This document shows positions 48,770 to 60,442 of a DNA stretch of 64,000 nt, in pieces. Where the stretch lies: positions 1,497,445 to 1,561,444 of the forward strand of contig NC_092541.1 in assembly GCF_037038585.1 (NCBI RefSeq). The letters are read 5' to 3'. The translations under genes were made by a program, and so were the position numbers. Source of the stretch: Patagioenas fasciata. Taxonomy: Eukaryota; Chordata; Aves; Columbiformes; Columbidae. Within the stretch, counting starts at the first letter, position 1, and every line of letters starts with the position of its first letter. The notes below the pieces were generated by a model. It did no database searches and was not told the origin of the DNA. It saw only the letters and a list, made by a program, of their open reading frames with translations.

Positions 48770-51700
48770 TTATGCGGGCAGGCTGCTTGTTGAAGAAATG
48801 AACCTCACTTCCTTCGAAGCTTCATCCACGTAAGTGTCTCGTCTGGCAACGTAATCGCCGACGTTCGACAGACCCGGCACGACGCAGCAGCTCAGGGCGC
48901 TGCGGTAAATGCCCATGTCGTGAACGTCGTACCACTCGTTACTGTTCTCATCGTAACACTCCACGTTGAAAGTGGTGGTAAAACCGTTAAAGCCGCCAAC
49001 CACAAACAGGAGATCGTCCACCACCTCGATGCCGAAGTTGCTGCGGGGGTTGAACATGTTGGGGACCAGGCGCCACGTGTTGGCCACAGGGTTGTAAGCT
49101 TCCACGCTCCTGAGCCGGTTGACTCCGTCAAATCCTCCCACCTGCGAATGCCAGAGGTGCAGAGGTGAGATCGGCCTTTCCTCACCCGCTAATTCGCTTG
49201 AATTATTTTATGCACGGTGAGATGGGGCCTCGCTGACTTGAGTTTGAGCGTTGCTGAGGGCACGGGAGCTCAGAACACGATGCTGGCTGATTGCGGACTG
49301 CTCCCTTGTTCTTCTGGAGCTTCCAGAAGTTTTGTGCAGCTGTCAGATTTTACACTTCTACGGAGTTTAAATGCAGTGCATGGATAAGATAAACAGGACC
49401 AAGCAAATGTTCGGTGCTGCTCATGCTCTTAGCAGCAGCAACAGGAAACACTTTGCAGCAGCTGCTTAAAACAGCCCGTGCATTTTTCACAACAAAAAGT
49501 GTGCAGGTGCTAATGTTCTCAACCATCCTGACTCTGACTTTTCCTCCCTAAATCTCACTTAACAAGTAAATAACCAGCCTGAAGATGTAGGAAATGCAGG
49601 TTAAGCACTCGAGTGCTGGGTGGCGAGGCGGAGGTGCTGCCTCTCCCTTACCGCATACACCTCGTTCCCATACGCGATCACACCTACTCCGCTTCTTCTG
49701 CTTCGCATGGGCGCTATGAAGGTCCATTGATTTTTCATGGTATCATACACTTCAGCCGTGATCAGGCATTCGTTGCCGTTGAACCCACCGCATATATAGA
49801 CCTGATTACAGGAGAAAAAGTGTGAGCAGAGCAGTTATTTTTTCGGTGGGAGAACACAGTGAAGAGAAAATGAGCCGCGTGGCTGGATTGTTCAGGTTCT
49901 CTTTTTTATAATGGGAATGGTTCTGTCATTCTGGGTTTGAAGCAGTAAAAGTGCAGCGAGTTATCCAGGCTGCAGGGTTTAGACTGTTTATGTCCTGAGC
50001 TGCACGGGTATTCCACTTGTCACCAGGAAAAGTCCCATCCAGCGGCAAGTGGGAAGCAGCTCTGGAAGAGTTTTGGCCCTCCCATCATATCTCTGCCACA
50101 CCACTCAGTTGCCACCTCTTTGAGAGCTTTTTATCTGCAGCTCCAGGATTTAATACTCAAGATTTACATGAGCTTTCTCCCTCTTTATTTTAAACAATTC
50201 ATACTTCAGCTGCTTTAAATAACCTCACTGTTACCTTCTCGTGCAGCGTGGTCGCGCTGGCGTCGCTTCTCTGCTCGTGCATGGGGGCGATGAGCGTCCA
50301 CTGGTTCGTCTCCGGCTCGTACCGTTCTGCCGTGTTGAGGCGCATGTACCCGTCGAACCCTCCCATGGCGTAGATGTACTCGTTGAGGACGGCGACGCTG
50401 ACGTAGCAGCGCCGCGAGTGCATGGGCGCGACCTGCTGCCACGTTTTCTGCAGCGGGTCAAACCGCTTGACGCTGTTGAAATAATCCACGCTGTCGAACC
50501 CTCCGATAACGTAGACAAAGCCTTTCAGGTAAGCCGTGCCGTGGTAGGCGAGGGGGCTTTCCTGCTCGCACGTGACGTTCACCCAGTTGTCTGCGCGGGT
50601 GTCGTACGTCTCGATGGCGTTCGTTGGGCTCCCCCCGCTCCAGCCTCCGATGGCGAACAGGACGGCGTAAGGCAGGCGAGGCCGGGTGAGTGGGTTGCTG
50701 AAGTTGGTGAAAGACGGGCCGTGCATGTTGAGGTTGTACATTTCCGTCAGCGCGTTGATGATGAGAAACTTGCACTCCTCGTTGTCCCTCACGTAATCGT
50801 GTCCTTTGACGTTGTTCATGAAGTAATCTGCTTGCATCAGTGCCAGGCGAACCTGGAAAATGCAAAAAGGAGGTTGGAATATTAACGCAGGTGCTTTACA
50901 CCTTTGTGAGTTGCTCCAATGCTAGATGGCTTTGCTTTCAGTTTAGTGGTGTCTAACGCTTATTAGAGGACCAGAGAATGAAATGTGTAGTTTTTAGCTG
51001 GTCCAGAAGGATGTAAATCATTTGATTTTCCAGCAGGGAGTCTGCCAGTGCTTTTATTTGCACAGTATAGCTTGTCTAGGCAAATGCTCATAAACTTTGT
51101 GTATGTAGAGATAACATCGTCCCATGTGAACTTGGGCCCTTCCTGGATGTGAGGGACAGTTAAGCTCTAAACATAAGGAAACCTACACTTAACAGCTCTG
51201 CCCCAACCTCCGCGTGGGATCTTTGCAATAACCTAACGCTCTGAAAACTCGTTTATTTGCGAGCAGCGTTAGAAGGCTGCGCTGTCCGGTCCTCTACCCA
51301 GGTGGTGACGGCGCTAACCCTGCTCAGCAGGTCTGCGATGTGCTTCCTCCTCTTCTCCGGCTCGTGAGCGATCCATTTCAGAATGGCCTCGAACACGGCG
51401 TCTTCTTGTTTCACGTTGAGCTCGTCCTTCTCGATGATGTGCTTCAGTTCGTCGGCGGAGAGGTCCAGGAACTCGGTGGACACCTTGTAGATGTCCTCGA
51501 AGTGGTGGAGGATGAAGACATAGGCCGCTTCTCGCAGGTCGGGACAGTGGTAATAATCCGTGAGTCTACAGATGCCGATGCAGTTTTCCAAGCATAGCTG
51601 GGATTTTAAGAACTCGCAGCACAGTCTGATGATGCCCATGATGTTGAACTGGTCTGCTGCAGTTAACAAACTCTCCACGTTGTCGACCGTGATCGGTACC

Positions 51701-52510
51701 ATCCTGGTGTAGGCGTACTCGATAATGAGCCTCATCATTTCAGGTGTAGTTCCAGGGATTTTATATAGTATTTTATCTGCATTGTTCCAGCTGCTGGTGA
51801 ACAAAGCCCTGAAAAATACAACACAGCACTGAGAGAAAAAACACCTTTACTGTATCAAACCCTCATGCCATTATTCCCTCTGCCTTCTTGCCTGGGCACC
51901 ATTTGGGCAGCAGCCAGGCGGGGAGGCCATGTAGCTTATTAATTAATGTTTTACTAGCTGGTTGTTTTAAAAAGGAGTCGCAACCTCTGGCTGTGGGCAC
52001 AGAGCAACAGGGTGAGCGGTCACCTTGTTTCAACGAGATTACCAGAGAATAATGGTGCGTGGGGAAGGAAAACCTCCCGCGCAATGGCAGGTAAGCCAGG
52101 CTGGCCACGCTCCCCGCCCTGCACCGCATTGGGGCTCATCAGACACCGCTTAGCTGTTGGGTACTGGTTGTGGATTAATTCTGGTGTCCAGCCAGGTACC
52201 AGGACTATGGGAAAGCTGCTGAGTGAGTTTTAGAGCTGATGCAAGCACTGGAGATGCGCTAAGGTGTGTGACACCTTAGGACGTCCTGTTTGTCCCTGTC
52301 CCCTCTTGTTTGGCGCACTGACCTGAAGTAGTGACTGCAGCTACAGAGGATGTTCTTGTGAGCGTTGAATTCGGTGCCACCCACGCTGATGATCACGTCG
52401 CAGAGCTTCCCTTCCAGGCGAAGCTCGTTGAAGATGGTGCAAGCCATGGCACTCATCTTCCGCTCCATGTGCGAGGATGAATAGTCGGTGGCAGCCAAGT
52501 GATCGCCCAT
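48770..52510 (-). CDS. KLHL10: Kelch-like protein 10, complete, 5 coding exons
   Basis: Exons in order: 52323-52510, 51319-51808, 50235-50852, 49652-49801, 48770-49141, giving 605 aa (human 608). KLHL10 is the testis-enriched CUL3 adaptor needed in spermatid maturation in mammals. The BTB domain begins around MSAMACTIFNELRLEGKLCD and HKNILCSCSHYFR; BACK includes FLKSQLCLENCIGI and EKDELNVKQEDAVFEAILKW. Six Kelch repeats follow, with signatures AIGGWSGGSPTNAIE, VIGGFDSVDYFNSVKRFD, AMGGFDGYMRLNTAERYE, ICGGFNGNECLITAE, VGGFDGVNRLRS and VVGGFNGFTTTFNVECYD. The start at 52510 gives MGDHLAATDYSSSHMERKM and aligns with the human HMERKMSAM block. Exon 5 begins with GTG as an internal Val codon, not a start. 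The gene is head-to-head with NT5C3B and tail-to-tail with KLHL11. Confidence 0.97.
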
Positions 52511-53417
52511 GTTGAACGTGAGACAGTGGAAGGTGCTTCTCCCTGAGTGCTACGGGCCTTTGGCTTTGCCCTCCTTCTCTGAAAACCCAGTCTGTCTGGT
52601 GGTTCTGGAATATGCCCCATAATGAGCTCACAGACGTGGGGAGGATGCTGTACACCCCTCTGCATGGAACGGGGTGCTGGTCCCCCAGCTCCCTCACTCC
52701 TCGGCCTTCGCTTAACCACAACACGCATCTAACTGTGCCCTGTCTGGCCGCCCTGAGCAAAACCAGCCCTATGATTCCACTGCAACTTTTAAATGTTATT
52801 TAACCTGGGTATCAAGCTGCTCAAATGTCAGCACCGACCGCTTCTGCAGTGCCCTTGTATTATAGCAGCTTGCACAGGAGGAAGCTGAGAGACAGCCTGG
52901 CTAAAATCAGGGATGAAGCTGCAAACGCTGTCCCTGCTGTGTCTGCTGGTTTGGAGGGGTGGAAGGTGGGGACAAGGAGAGCAGAGCGGGGCGAGAGGGC
53001 CTCATCCTGACTGCTCTGCCTTCGCTCATGGCCAACCGCTTTTCGTTGGTTATGTCTGTAGGTAACACGGGTGCCAAGCAGCACCCCTGCGATTGTCCCA
53101 CCGCAGCGAGGAAAACAGTTCGGATTTTTCATGGTACTGTCGGTGCGGGCTTTTTTTTTTCCAAATTAAATTGAGTTTTGTGGTAACTACTTATTTGGTT
53201 GTTTCAATCCTTCCTCTTTCGCCTTCCTGGCTCGGAGCGCGCTGCCGGACAAACGCGACCGCAAGTCCCGGTACCAGGAGGCGCTCGGGGCGGACCCGGG
53301 ACAACCCCGGGGCGGACCCGGGACAACCCCCGCCCCACCCCCGCTCCGGCTCCGGCTCCACCCGCGGCTGCGCGGCCCCGCCGCCTCTCGGCCCTTCCCG
53401 GAGCGGAGCGGAGAGCG
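52511..53417. promoter_or_regulatory. Intergenic head-to-head region KLHL10/NT5C3B
   Basis: About 900 bp separate the two start codons. The KLHL10 side is of ordinary composition with no TATA box I can single out. From about 53220 the DNA becomes a CpG island that belongs to NT5C3B. A T10 run lies at about 53152-53161 and a 22-bp tandem repeat at 53287-53330. Confidence 0.55.
53287..53330. repeat. 22-bp perfect tandem repeat in NT5C3B promoter
   Basis: Two identical copies (53287-53308 and 53309-53330) each contain a GC box (ggggcgg) and cccggg. They lie about 100 bp upstream of the NT5C3B start codon and duplicate a potential Sp1 site. Confidence 0.9.
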
Positions 53418-56400
53418 ATGGTGAGAGCGGGGGCTCCGGGACCCTCGACCGGGGTTATAAGCAGCGTGGACCGGGCTGGGGAGCGACCGGTGATGGGGGA
53501 GCAAAGGTTGATTCCGAGCGAGCAAGGTTTGGGGTGCAAGGTCCTTGTGGAGCGAGGTTTGGGAAGCACAGCCCTGGGGCAGGAGGAGGGAACAGGGTCC
53601 ACAACCAGGATGGAGAGCAGAACCGCATCGGTCCCCCAGGAGCTGTGTGGGAACCCAGGGGCTTCACTTAACAAGGAGGGGGGGTCTCTACCTGCAGGTG
53701 CCCGAGCTGGAGAAAGCCACGGTGCGCATCCGGCAGCTGGAGCGCGTGATGGGGATAATCCGCTCCATCAAGGCGCAGGGGAGGAACAAGCTGCAGGTAC
53801 TGGCCCGGTTTGGCTCCGGTTGTGGCGGGGCTGGCGCAGCTGAGAGCAGGTGATGCGTCCATCCTTGTCTTCAGCTGCCCTCCCTTCCTCAGCCTCCCCA
53901 GCTCTGGCTGCTCCAACCCAAGGAAGCACCTTCTGCACATTTTGCAGGGGGAGGATGGGGATATTTTTCCTGTCGAGGTCCAGGCTGGTGATTCTCCCTG
54001 GATGGACCTTTTCCTTCCCTGTTATGCAAGCTAGAAACATAAGCCAATCCCCAAACCCCCCCGCTCCACCCACAGCAATAAGTCAGCAGGATTAAGCCAT
54101 TTGGTGCTGATAAGAGTGCCGGAGTGGGAGGGGTGCTGGCTGTCTCAGATGGGGACATTTGCTTCACGGCTGGCAGGAGTGTCCCTGTCCCTTGCTGCCC
54201 TGTGTCTGCACCCTCACATGAGACTCACCAACCCTGGGTTTGCATCCTCGCCGGCAGCAGCACCCTTGGCCACATATGGCAAAGGCAGAGTGCGCTGGGT
54301 CGTGCACAGATTTGCTCTTCTTTCACCTTCCAGGTCATTTCAGACTTCGACATGACGCTGAGCAGGTTCGGGTGCAACGGCAGGCGCTGCCCCACTTCGC
54401 ACAGTGAGTTGCAGCCGTTGTTTTCACTGCTGCTAATTCTGTTTTCAGTGTTTGTGTGCTCAGTCCCTGTGGCTCCTGTTGTCCTCTTCTCCCTCCTTTG
54501 CCAAGCCTGACCGCTCCATCTCGTTCTTTCTCAGTGCAGCTCTGGGCTCCAGCTGCTTGTGGCTTTTTTGGGAAGAGCTGGCACTGAAGACGCAGGATAG
54601 CAGCTTTTTAAAAGCCTTTCTGGGCTACAACGCTGGCATTTTATTGTCATTACAGATATCCTGGATAACAGTCGCGTTATCAGTGAGGATGGCAAGAAGA
54701 AGGTAGGTGCTGTTTTGTAAGGCTCTGCTTTGTCCCTATCACCCATCACCAGGCGGTTGTAGTGGCCCATGTCACAGCTCTCCAAGCTGCACGTGTCAAG
54801 CCTGCATTTCAGGCAACGGTGATGGAAGGAGAAGTTAAAAAGGGAAATTTAATTTGCATGCTCAGCCGTGGGCATTTTTGGTCTGATACGAAGAGGAAGG
54901 GTGTATGTGTGTGCATCCTGCGTGCACTGTTTGAAGCAAGGTGAGGCAGCCAGGCTGCTGGAGGGTTAATGCTTCCGAGAGCTCCAGATTCGCTCGGAGT
55001 GAAGTTGCTTAATGCAACAGATTTGGTGTATTTTCCATTAGGAATTGAGATGCTTTGGGGGAATTTAGAAATGCTTTTTTTATAGTTTACAGTCTCTTTA
55101 GATGTGATGTTCACTCAGTTCTTTTTCCATCTTTACAACGCTCCAGCTGAAAGATCTGCTCCACTATTACTATCCCATTGAGATCGATCCCAACCGGACC
55201 CTGGAGGAGAAGCGGCCCCTCATGGTGGAGTGGTGAGTGCTCCTGTGTGATGAGCTTGACCTTGAGATGGCAACTTCTTGCCCCTGAGGACTACAAGACC
55301 CAAGGCTTGACCTGTCTCTGGGCTTGACAGCAATACCAGGAGGTTTGAGTTGTTGCATTTCTGGCTGCCCTAAGGCTGCTGCCCAGGGAGCTCACTCTGC
55401 TGCCTTCCCTTAGGTGGACCAGGGCCCACGAGCTGCTGTCACAGCAGAAGATCCAGAAGGGTGACATCGCCCAGATCGTCAGAGAATCGGACGTGATGCT
55501 GAGGTGCGAGCTCGGGGTTCGGCTGCTTGCGATCGCGGCGCAAGCTCCTTGTTTTCACCCACAGTGCGCGCAGCGTGGCGGCTGCAAATCCCCTTTCCTT
55601 CCTGGGGCCGAGCGCTGACCGTGAACGAGCCCAAAGTGAGCGCCACGAGCCGCAGCCTGAGCTCGTTCCCTGCCCACAGGCTGCTCCTTCCTGCTCACAA
55701 ACCGCTTCCACCTCCCGCGAGCCTTGGCGAGGAGCGGCCGGGGGGACGGGCGATGGGCAGAGCCCCCTGTTTGCAGGGGAGGGGGCAGCGTGCAGCTCCC
55801 CTCTTCCAGGAGAGGTTTGTTTCTCCATGCACTGTAACCGCTGGGTCTTATCCGGCCCCTTGGCTCAGCATCAAATTTCACCCGTAGCACAGAAATGTTG
55901 CGCTAAACTTGCTGTTAAAGCTGGGCTTGGCAGCAGTGGCCCTAAAACTGGCTCGGGGAGCCTTGGTTTCAACGAGCTGCCTGTCTCAGAGAGGAGGTGG
56001 TGCCATAAGTCCAGGTTTTCACGAGCTCCGGTTCCCCTTCTGCACAGAAATCGTGTCCTGGCAGACTGAGACTGTTGCACATTGACCTAATCGTCCTCAC
56101 AGCCATTCTGACCACTCGCACATCTCTAACACACGGCTGGCAGCACCGCTCCCGGGCGCTGTGCAGGCCCCTGCGCCCCCACTGACGAGCTGGATGCGAT
56201 CAGGAGATGCTGAGCAAATTATTCATGTGCTGCGTGTTCCTGTGCTGGGTCGCTGCTCCCAGGAGGGACCTGGGGCTCTGCTGCACGCCCCTTGAACACA
56301 CAGCGAACGCCACAGAAATGCTGGTGCCACAAAAACCTTGTGCTTTTTGCGCAGAGCTCACACGTGTGTTTGTCTTGGGGAAGTCCTGGGTAGAAATAAT

Positions 56401-58143
56401 GAGCCTCGCAGCCCACGGGACACCAGGAACCTCGCTGTGCAATGTGCGTAACGGGCATTTCTGCTCTAGGGATGGATTCCATGAGTTATTTGATCAGCTG
56501 CATAAGTACAACATCCCCCTGTTTATCTTCTCCGCTGGTGTCGGTGACATCCTCGAAGAGATTATCCGCCAGGCCAACGTCTTCTACTCAAACGTCAACG
56601 TGGTGTCCAACTACATGGACTTTGATGATAATGTGAGTTGCTGCGTGGTGTTTGAGTGGTGTGCTTGCAGAGGGGAGGGTTGTTGGGCTGGAACTGAGGG
56701 CTGCAATACGTTTAATAGAGACACAGCTGGGTTACAAGCTGCCTGGTAACTGTTCTAAGGATTGCGAGGTGCTCCCACTGTAGCAGCCCCCTGAACATCA
56801 CTACTGGGGGTCTTAAAGGTTCCCCTGTCCTCCCCAAGGCTGGATCAGCATTGAGAGGGAGCAGAGGAGAGACAAGGGAAGCAAGCAGAGTGCAGGAATA
56901 GCTGAGCATTGTGATCTTGGGGTCTCCTCACCTTTCAAACTTGCTTTTTGGTGGCACAAAGGACGCTGCCGGCTCCGCGCCCAGCGCTGGGGGCTCCATC
57001 CTGGCGCAGGGTGAGGATGGAGTTAACTGAGCACAGAAGCCTTTCCCGATCTGAAGGCCAGATGTCCTTTGAAACAGCCTGGAAGGCTTTTGTTGATGTG
57101 CTAAAGGCTGAAAAGTCCCAGTGCACATCAGAAAATTGCGTCTCTCACAATGCAGCCCTCTGTTCCCACGGGCTGGGACAGGCGGTCCTGGGGGAGCAGG
57201 GGCCAGTGTGACAACCCTGCCTTCCACAAGGGCTCCGCAGCTTTCCAGGGCAGGACAGAGCCTGACCGAGGTCTCCAGGATCTCCATGCTTTGTGTTTGT
57301 TTTCGCCATCTGGGACAGGGTTGCTCTGCCAAAGGGGACTTTTGGGGTCTGTCTTCAGGTGTTTCTTGGCTGCTGGGTTTCCACACTCCTTGGGGTGTCT
57401 CTGGGATGAAAGCTGCTGCCCTGTGAGCATCAACCCCGTTTGCCCATTCCAGACAAGGCTGCGGCACAGCGGAGCGGTTGCAGTGGGATCAGTTTGTCTG
57501 TCCTGTTTGCACAGGGAGTCCTCACGCATTTCAAGGGACCTCTCATCCACACCTACAACAAGAACAACAGCGTTCTGCAGGGCACGGAGTATTTCCAGCA
57601 GCTGAGCACTCGGACGAGCATCATCTTGCTGGGGGACTCCATGGGTGACCTGACGATGGCAGATGGCGTTCCCAGTGTGGAGAACATCCTCAAGATCGGC
57701 TTTCTCAATGACAAGGTGGGTGCGAGAAGGAGTTTTCTTGCTTCCCTGCCAGCCTTCCCCCGGTACAAAGGTTGGGGGGCAGCAGAGAGGGGCAGGCAGC
57801 TGCCCAAGTCGTTTGGGGGCTGCAAGAGATTCATATGGGCTCCCATGGGGTGTGTGGAGGGAACTGGGGGGCGTCTGCGGAGCTCCCGGTGCACCTGAGC
57901 CATTGTCAGGGTGGTTGTTGACCCCTCTTTTTGGTAGCACTGAGGGATGCGGGGGCTGTGGGTGCAGCACCTCCATTGTCAGCGGCTGGTGTTGATAATT
58001 TTCTCCTCTCTGTCCTGGTGGCTGTGCCGCAGGTGGAAGAGCAGAGGGGGAAATACCTGGATGCCTACGACATCGTCCTGGAGAGCGACGAGACGCTGGA
58101 CGTGGTCAACGGGATTCTGCGGTACATCCTGACCGAGACGTGA
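53418..58143 (+). CDS. NT5C3B: 7-methylguanosine phosphate-specific 5'-nucleotidase (cytosolic 5'-nucleotidase III-like), complete, 9 coding exons
   Basis: Exons 53418-53420, 53698-53796, 54334-54403, 54656-54702, 55147-55232, 55414-55503, 56470-56632, 57515-57715 and 58033-58143 give 289 aa (human NT5C3B 292). The family dephosphorylates m7GMP and pyrimidine nucleoside monophosphates and may limit misuse of cap-derived nucleotides. HAD-superfamily motifs are intact: motif I DFDMT (nucleophile D38, D40), motif II FSAG with S153, and the acidic motif GDSMGD (D227, D231). HTYNKN and [13 protein letters not shown] are typical of cN-III. The paralogue NT5C3A is close in sequence; the location beside FKBP10 and KLHL10 and the N-terminal length favour NT5C3B. 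The first coding exon supplies only ATG, which directly abuts gtgaga; the second then reads V-P-E-L-E-K. The N-terminal about 30 residues differ most from human. Confidence 0.93.
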
Positions 58144-59378
58144 GCTGGGGAGGCAGCGTCCCACCTCCAGCCGCCCAGCGAGTGGGGCGAGTGGGCAAGT
58201 GGGCAGCGAGTGCCCTCCCCTTGACAACGCTGGAGCAGATCGTCTGGTGCCTGCTGGGCTCCATCCTGATGCCGGGCAGGCTCCCTGCCCCAGTTCTCAT
58301 GTGTTGTGCACATCCCGACCTCATTAACCTGTTTGTCAGCCCTGGAGCAGGAGGGGTGAGATGGAGGAAGGTTCCCCGCTCCCTTCACCCCACCTGTGCC
58401 CGGCTCTTCTTCATCCTCTGTGGACTTTATCCCACTCGGATTTCATCCTTGCCACCGCTTGAGGCCACAACAAACCATTTCATGTCTCAGGCCGAGATGT
58501 TCTGTGTTTGCTTCAGCAGCCAAGCACAGAAATGGAGGTGGTTTGCTGTGGATTGAGGACAGATTCGTTTTATGGAAGACATTGAGTTTTACTGTGTTCC
58601 TGTCTAAGAAACGTCTTGTCCTGTTTTCTGTGGGCTTCCAAGTGCCTGGGCTGGGGTGGCCGTGCCAGACATAGCATCGCCCACCCCGTGTCCCCCACGG
58701 AAACCCTGCAGCTCCCCAGCCCTGCCGTCCCTCTTGCTCCATTACAGCTCTTGCTATTAAAACAAAGGCTTTTCCAGTCATCCCTGCATCCCGTGGAGCT
58801 CATCTGGTGCTGCTGCACAACGCAAGAAGTAAGTTTGTCTGCTGGGGGTTTGGGTGGCAGCGACCTGGGTGCTCGGAGCAGCGCGTTCGTAGCCGTGGGT
58901 GTGGATGGGGAGAGCAGTTTGCTCTTTAAGGAGTATTTTACAACTGCCCTAAACGTCTGGGCCAATCCTGGGTTTGGCCCTCGCTGCCTTCAGCGTTGTG
59001 GATGAGTAAATGAGACTTGTGAAGGTACAGGCTCCGTTCTCCTTGTTGAAATAGAAACGTTGGCTGAAGCTGGGCCACGGGTGCTTTGTACCCAGCGCTG
59101 CGGCTGGAATCACTGCTCCCCCTGGGGCCGATGCTGCCGTCCCCATCCCTGCCGGAGCCCACCAGGGCTGAACCACAACCCATCTTTGCTGGAGGGTCCC
59201 AGGAGATGAGTTGTGGGTTTTCCTCTCTCCTGCCTGACCCAGCATGTGCTGGATGGAGCTTGAAATACCCCCGGGCACCGCGTTCCCAGGCTCTGCACCG
59301 CTGCCCGCACACGCAGGGGTGTTCCATGGCAAAGTGACCTGACACGAAGGCAAACTCCTTGGAAACCAGTAGAAATGA

Positions 59379-59384
59379 TTTATT
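59379..59384 (-). terminator. FKBP10 distal polyadenylation signal
   Basis: Minus-strand AATAAA lies about 1.06 kb past the FKBP10 stop. A nearer AATAAA lies at 60234-60239, about 200 nt past the stop. Confidence 0.45.
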
Positions 59385-59574
59385 CGGTGCAAGGTAGAGG
59401 TTGTTGTTTGAGGGGCTCGCTCTGACCCTTGGTGCTGTTCTGTTCTTGCGTTTTTCTCTCTGTCTGCGAGACGCTGTGCAAAAGCTTTTATGGCTGGTGG
59501 AGGTGTTGGAGCCGTGCTGGGCACAACTGGAAAACCTGAGGGCGCTGAGTTAATGAGCTGCATTTAGGCATCAA

Positions 59575-59580
59575 AATAAA
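59575..59580 (+). terminator. NT5C3B candidate polyadenylation signal
   Basis: The only canonical plus-strand AATAAA seen after the NT5C3B stop lies about 1.43 kb downstream. A variant ATTAAA at 58756-58761 would give a 3'UTR of about 630 nt. Confidence 0.45.
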
Positions 59581-60442
59581 TTGGGGCTGGTTTTTCTCAG
59601 TCGCTGAAGGTGGGGAGGATGCGGATGGGGATGATGCTGCTCCCTGAGGGCCTGGGGGGGAGAGGTTTTCTGTTTGCCTTCTCCCAGCTGCCAAGGGGTT
59701 TGGTGGGTCCCATCCCTGCTGTTTAATGGGAGCCCAGACTTTGTGGAACAGCAGATGCCTGTGGGTATCAGGGTTTCACCCCGATAACCTGAGCCCCCTC
59801 CAGGCTCTTGTCCCAGGGAGGGTGGCAGCAGGGACCGTCCCCGAAGCCTTCTCTTGATTTCTAAAGAATTTTATACGTGTATATAAAAAAACCCACATTA
59901 AAAAAATCCCAACCCTAAACTACAAAATGCTGTGGTAGGAGTGGACGTGCAGTCGCCGGCTGGGGACAAAGGGATTCGGGGAGGGGACATCACTGCCCCA
60001 GCCTTTCCGTGGGGAGGGAGAGCAGGGGGCCAAGCGGGTTTTGGCAGCAGGGGGGACAGGACAGGGCTCCAGGGTCTGCCCCAGCATCCTTGGTCCTGTT
60101 CCATGGCAGAGGTATCGTCTGCGGAGCTGGGGAATGCAATGGGATGGGGAGGGAGTGGGAACACGGGCACTGCCGTCCCCGTGGGGTATCAGGGCTCCCA
60201 AGAACGTGGGTGTTTCCTACCTTCTTGCCTGGGTTTATTAGCTGGGGGTTGGCGAGTTTTCCTGCCCAGGAGGAACACATCAAAAACCCTCAGTTAAATA
60301 ATAAGGGGGGGGAAGGAATCAAAATATGACACCCCCCCGGAGCTGGGGAGGCCAGGGCAGGGTCCCGGGGCAGCCGGTGGGGACATCGGCCATGGCACGG
60401 CCGGGACAAGTCCTGTGTCCGGGGGACAGTGGGGTCTGCTCC

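Larger units (their letters stand above)
58144..60442. other. Convergent 3' region of NT5C3B and FKBP10
   Basis: This 2.3-kb stretch between two facing stop codons holds both 3'UTRs. Plus-strand signals: ATTAAA at 58756-58761 and AATAAA at 59575-59580. Minus-strand AATAAA: 60239-60234 and 59384-59379. If the distal signals are used, the two transcripts overlap by about 200 nt. No coding exon or named repeat is seen. Confidence 0.55.

Noticed and set aside
48770-49141. A separate small Kelch protein starting at 49141
   Set aside because: The apparent start is a GTG valine that begins the last KLHL10 exon immediately after an acceptor AG; it is part of KLHL10.
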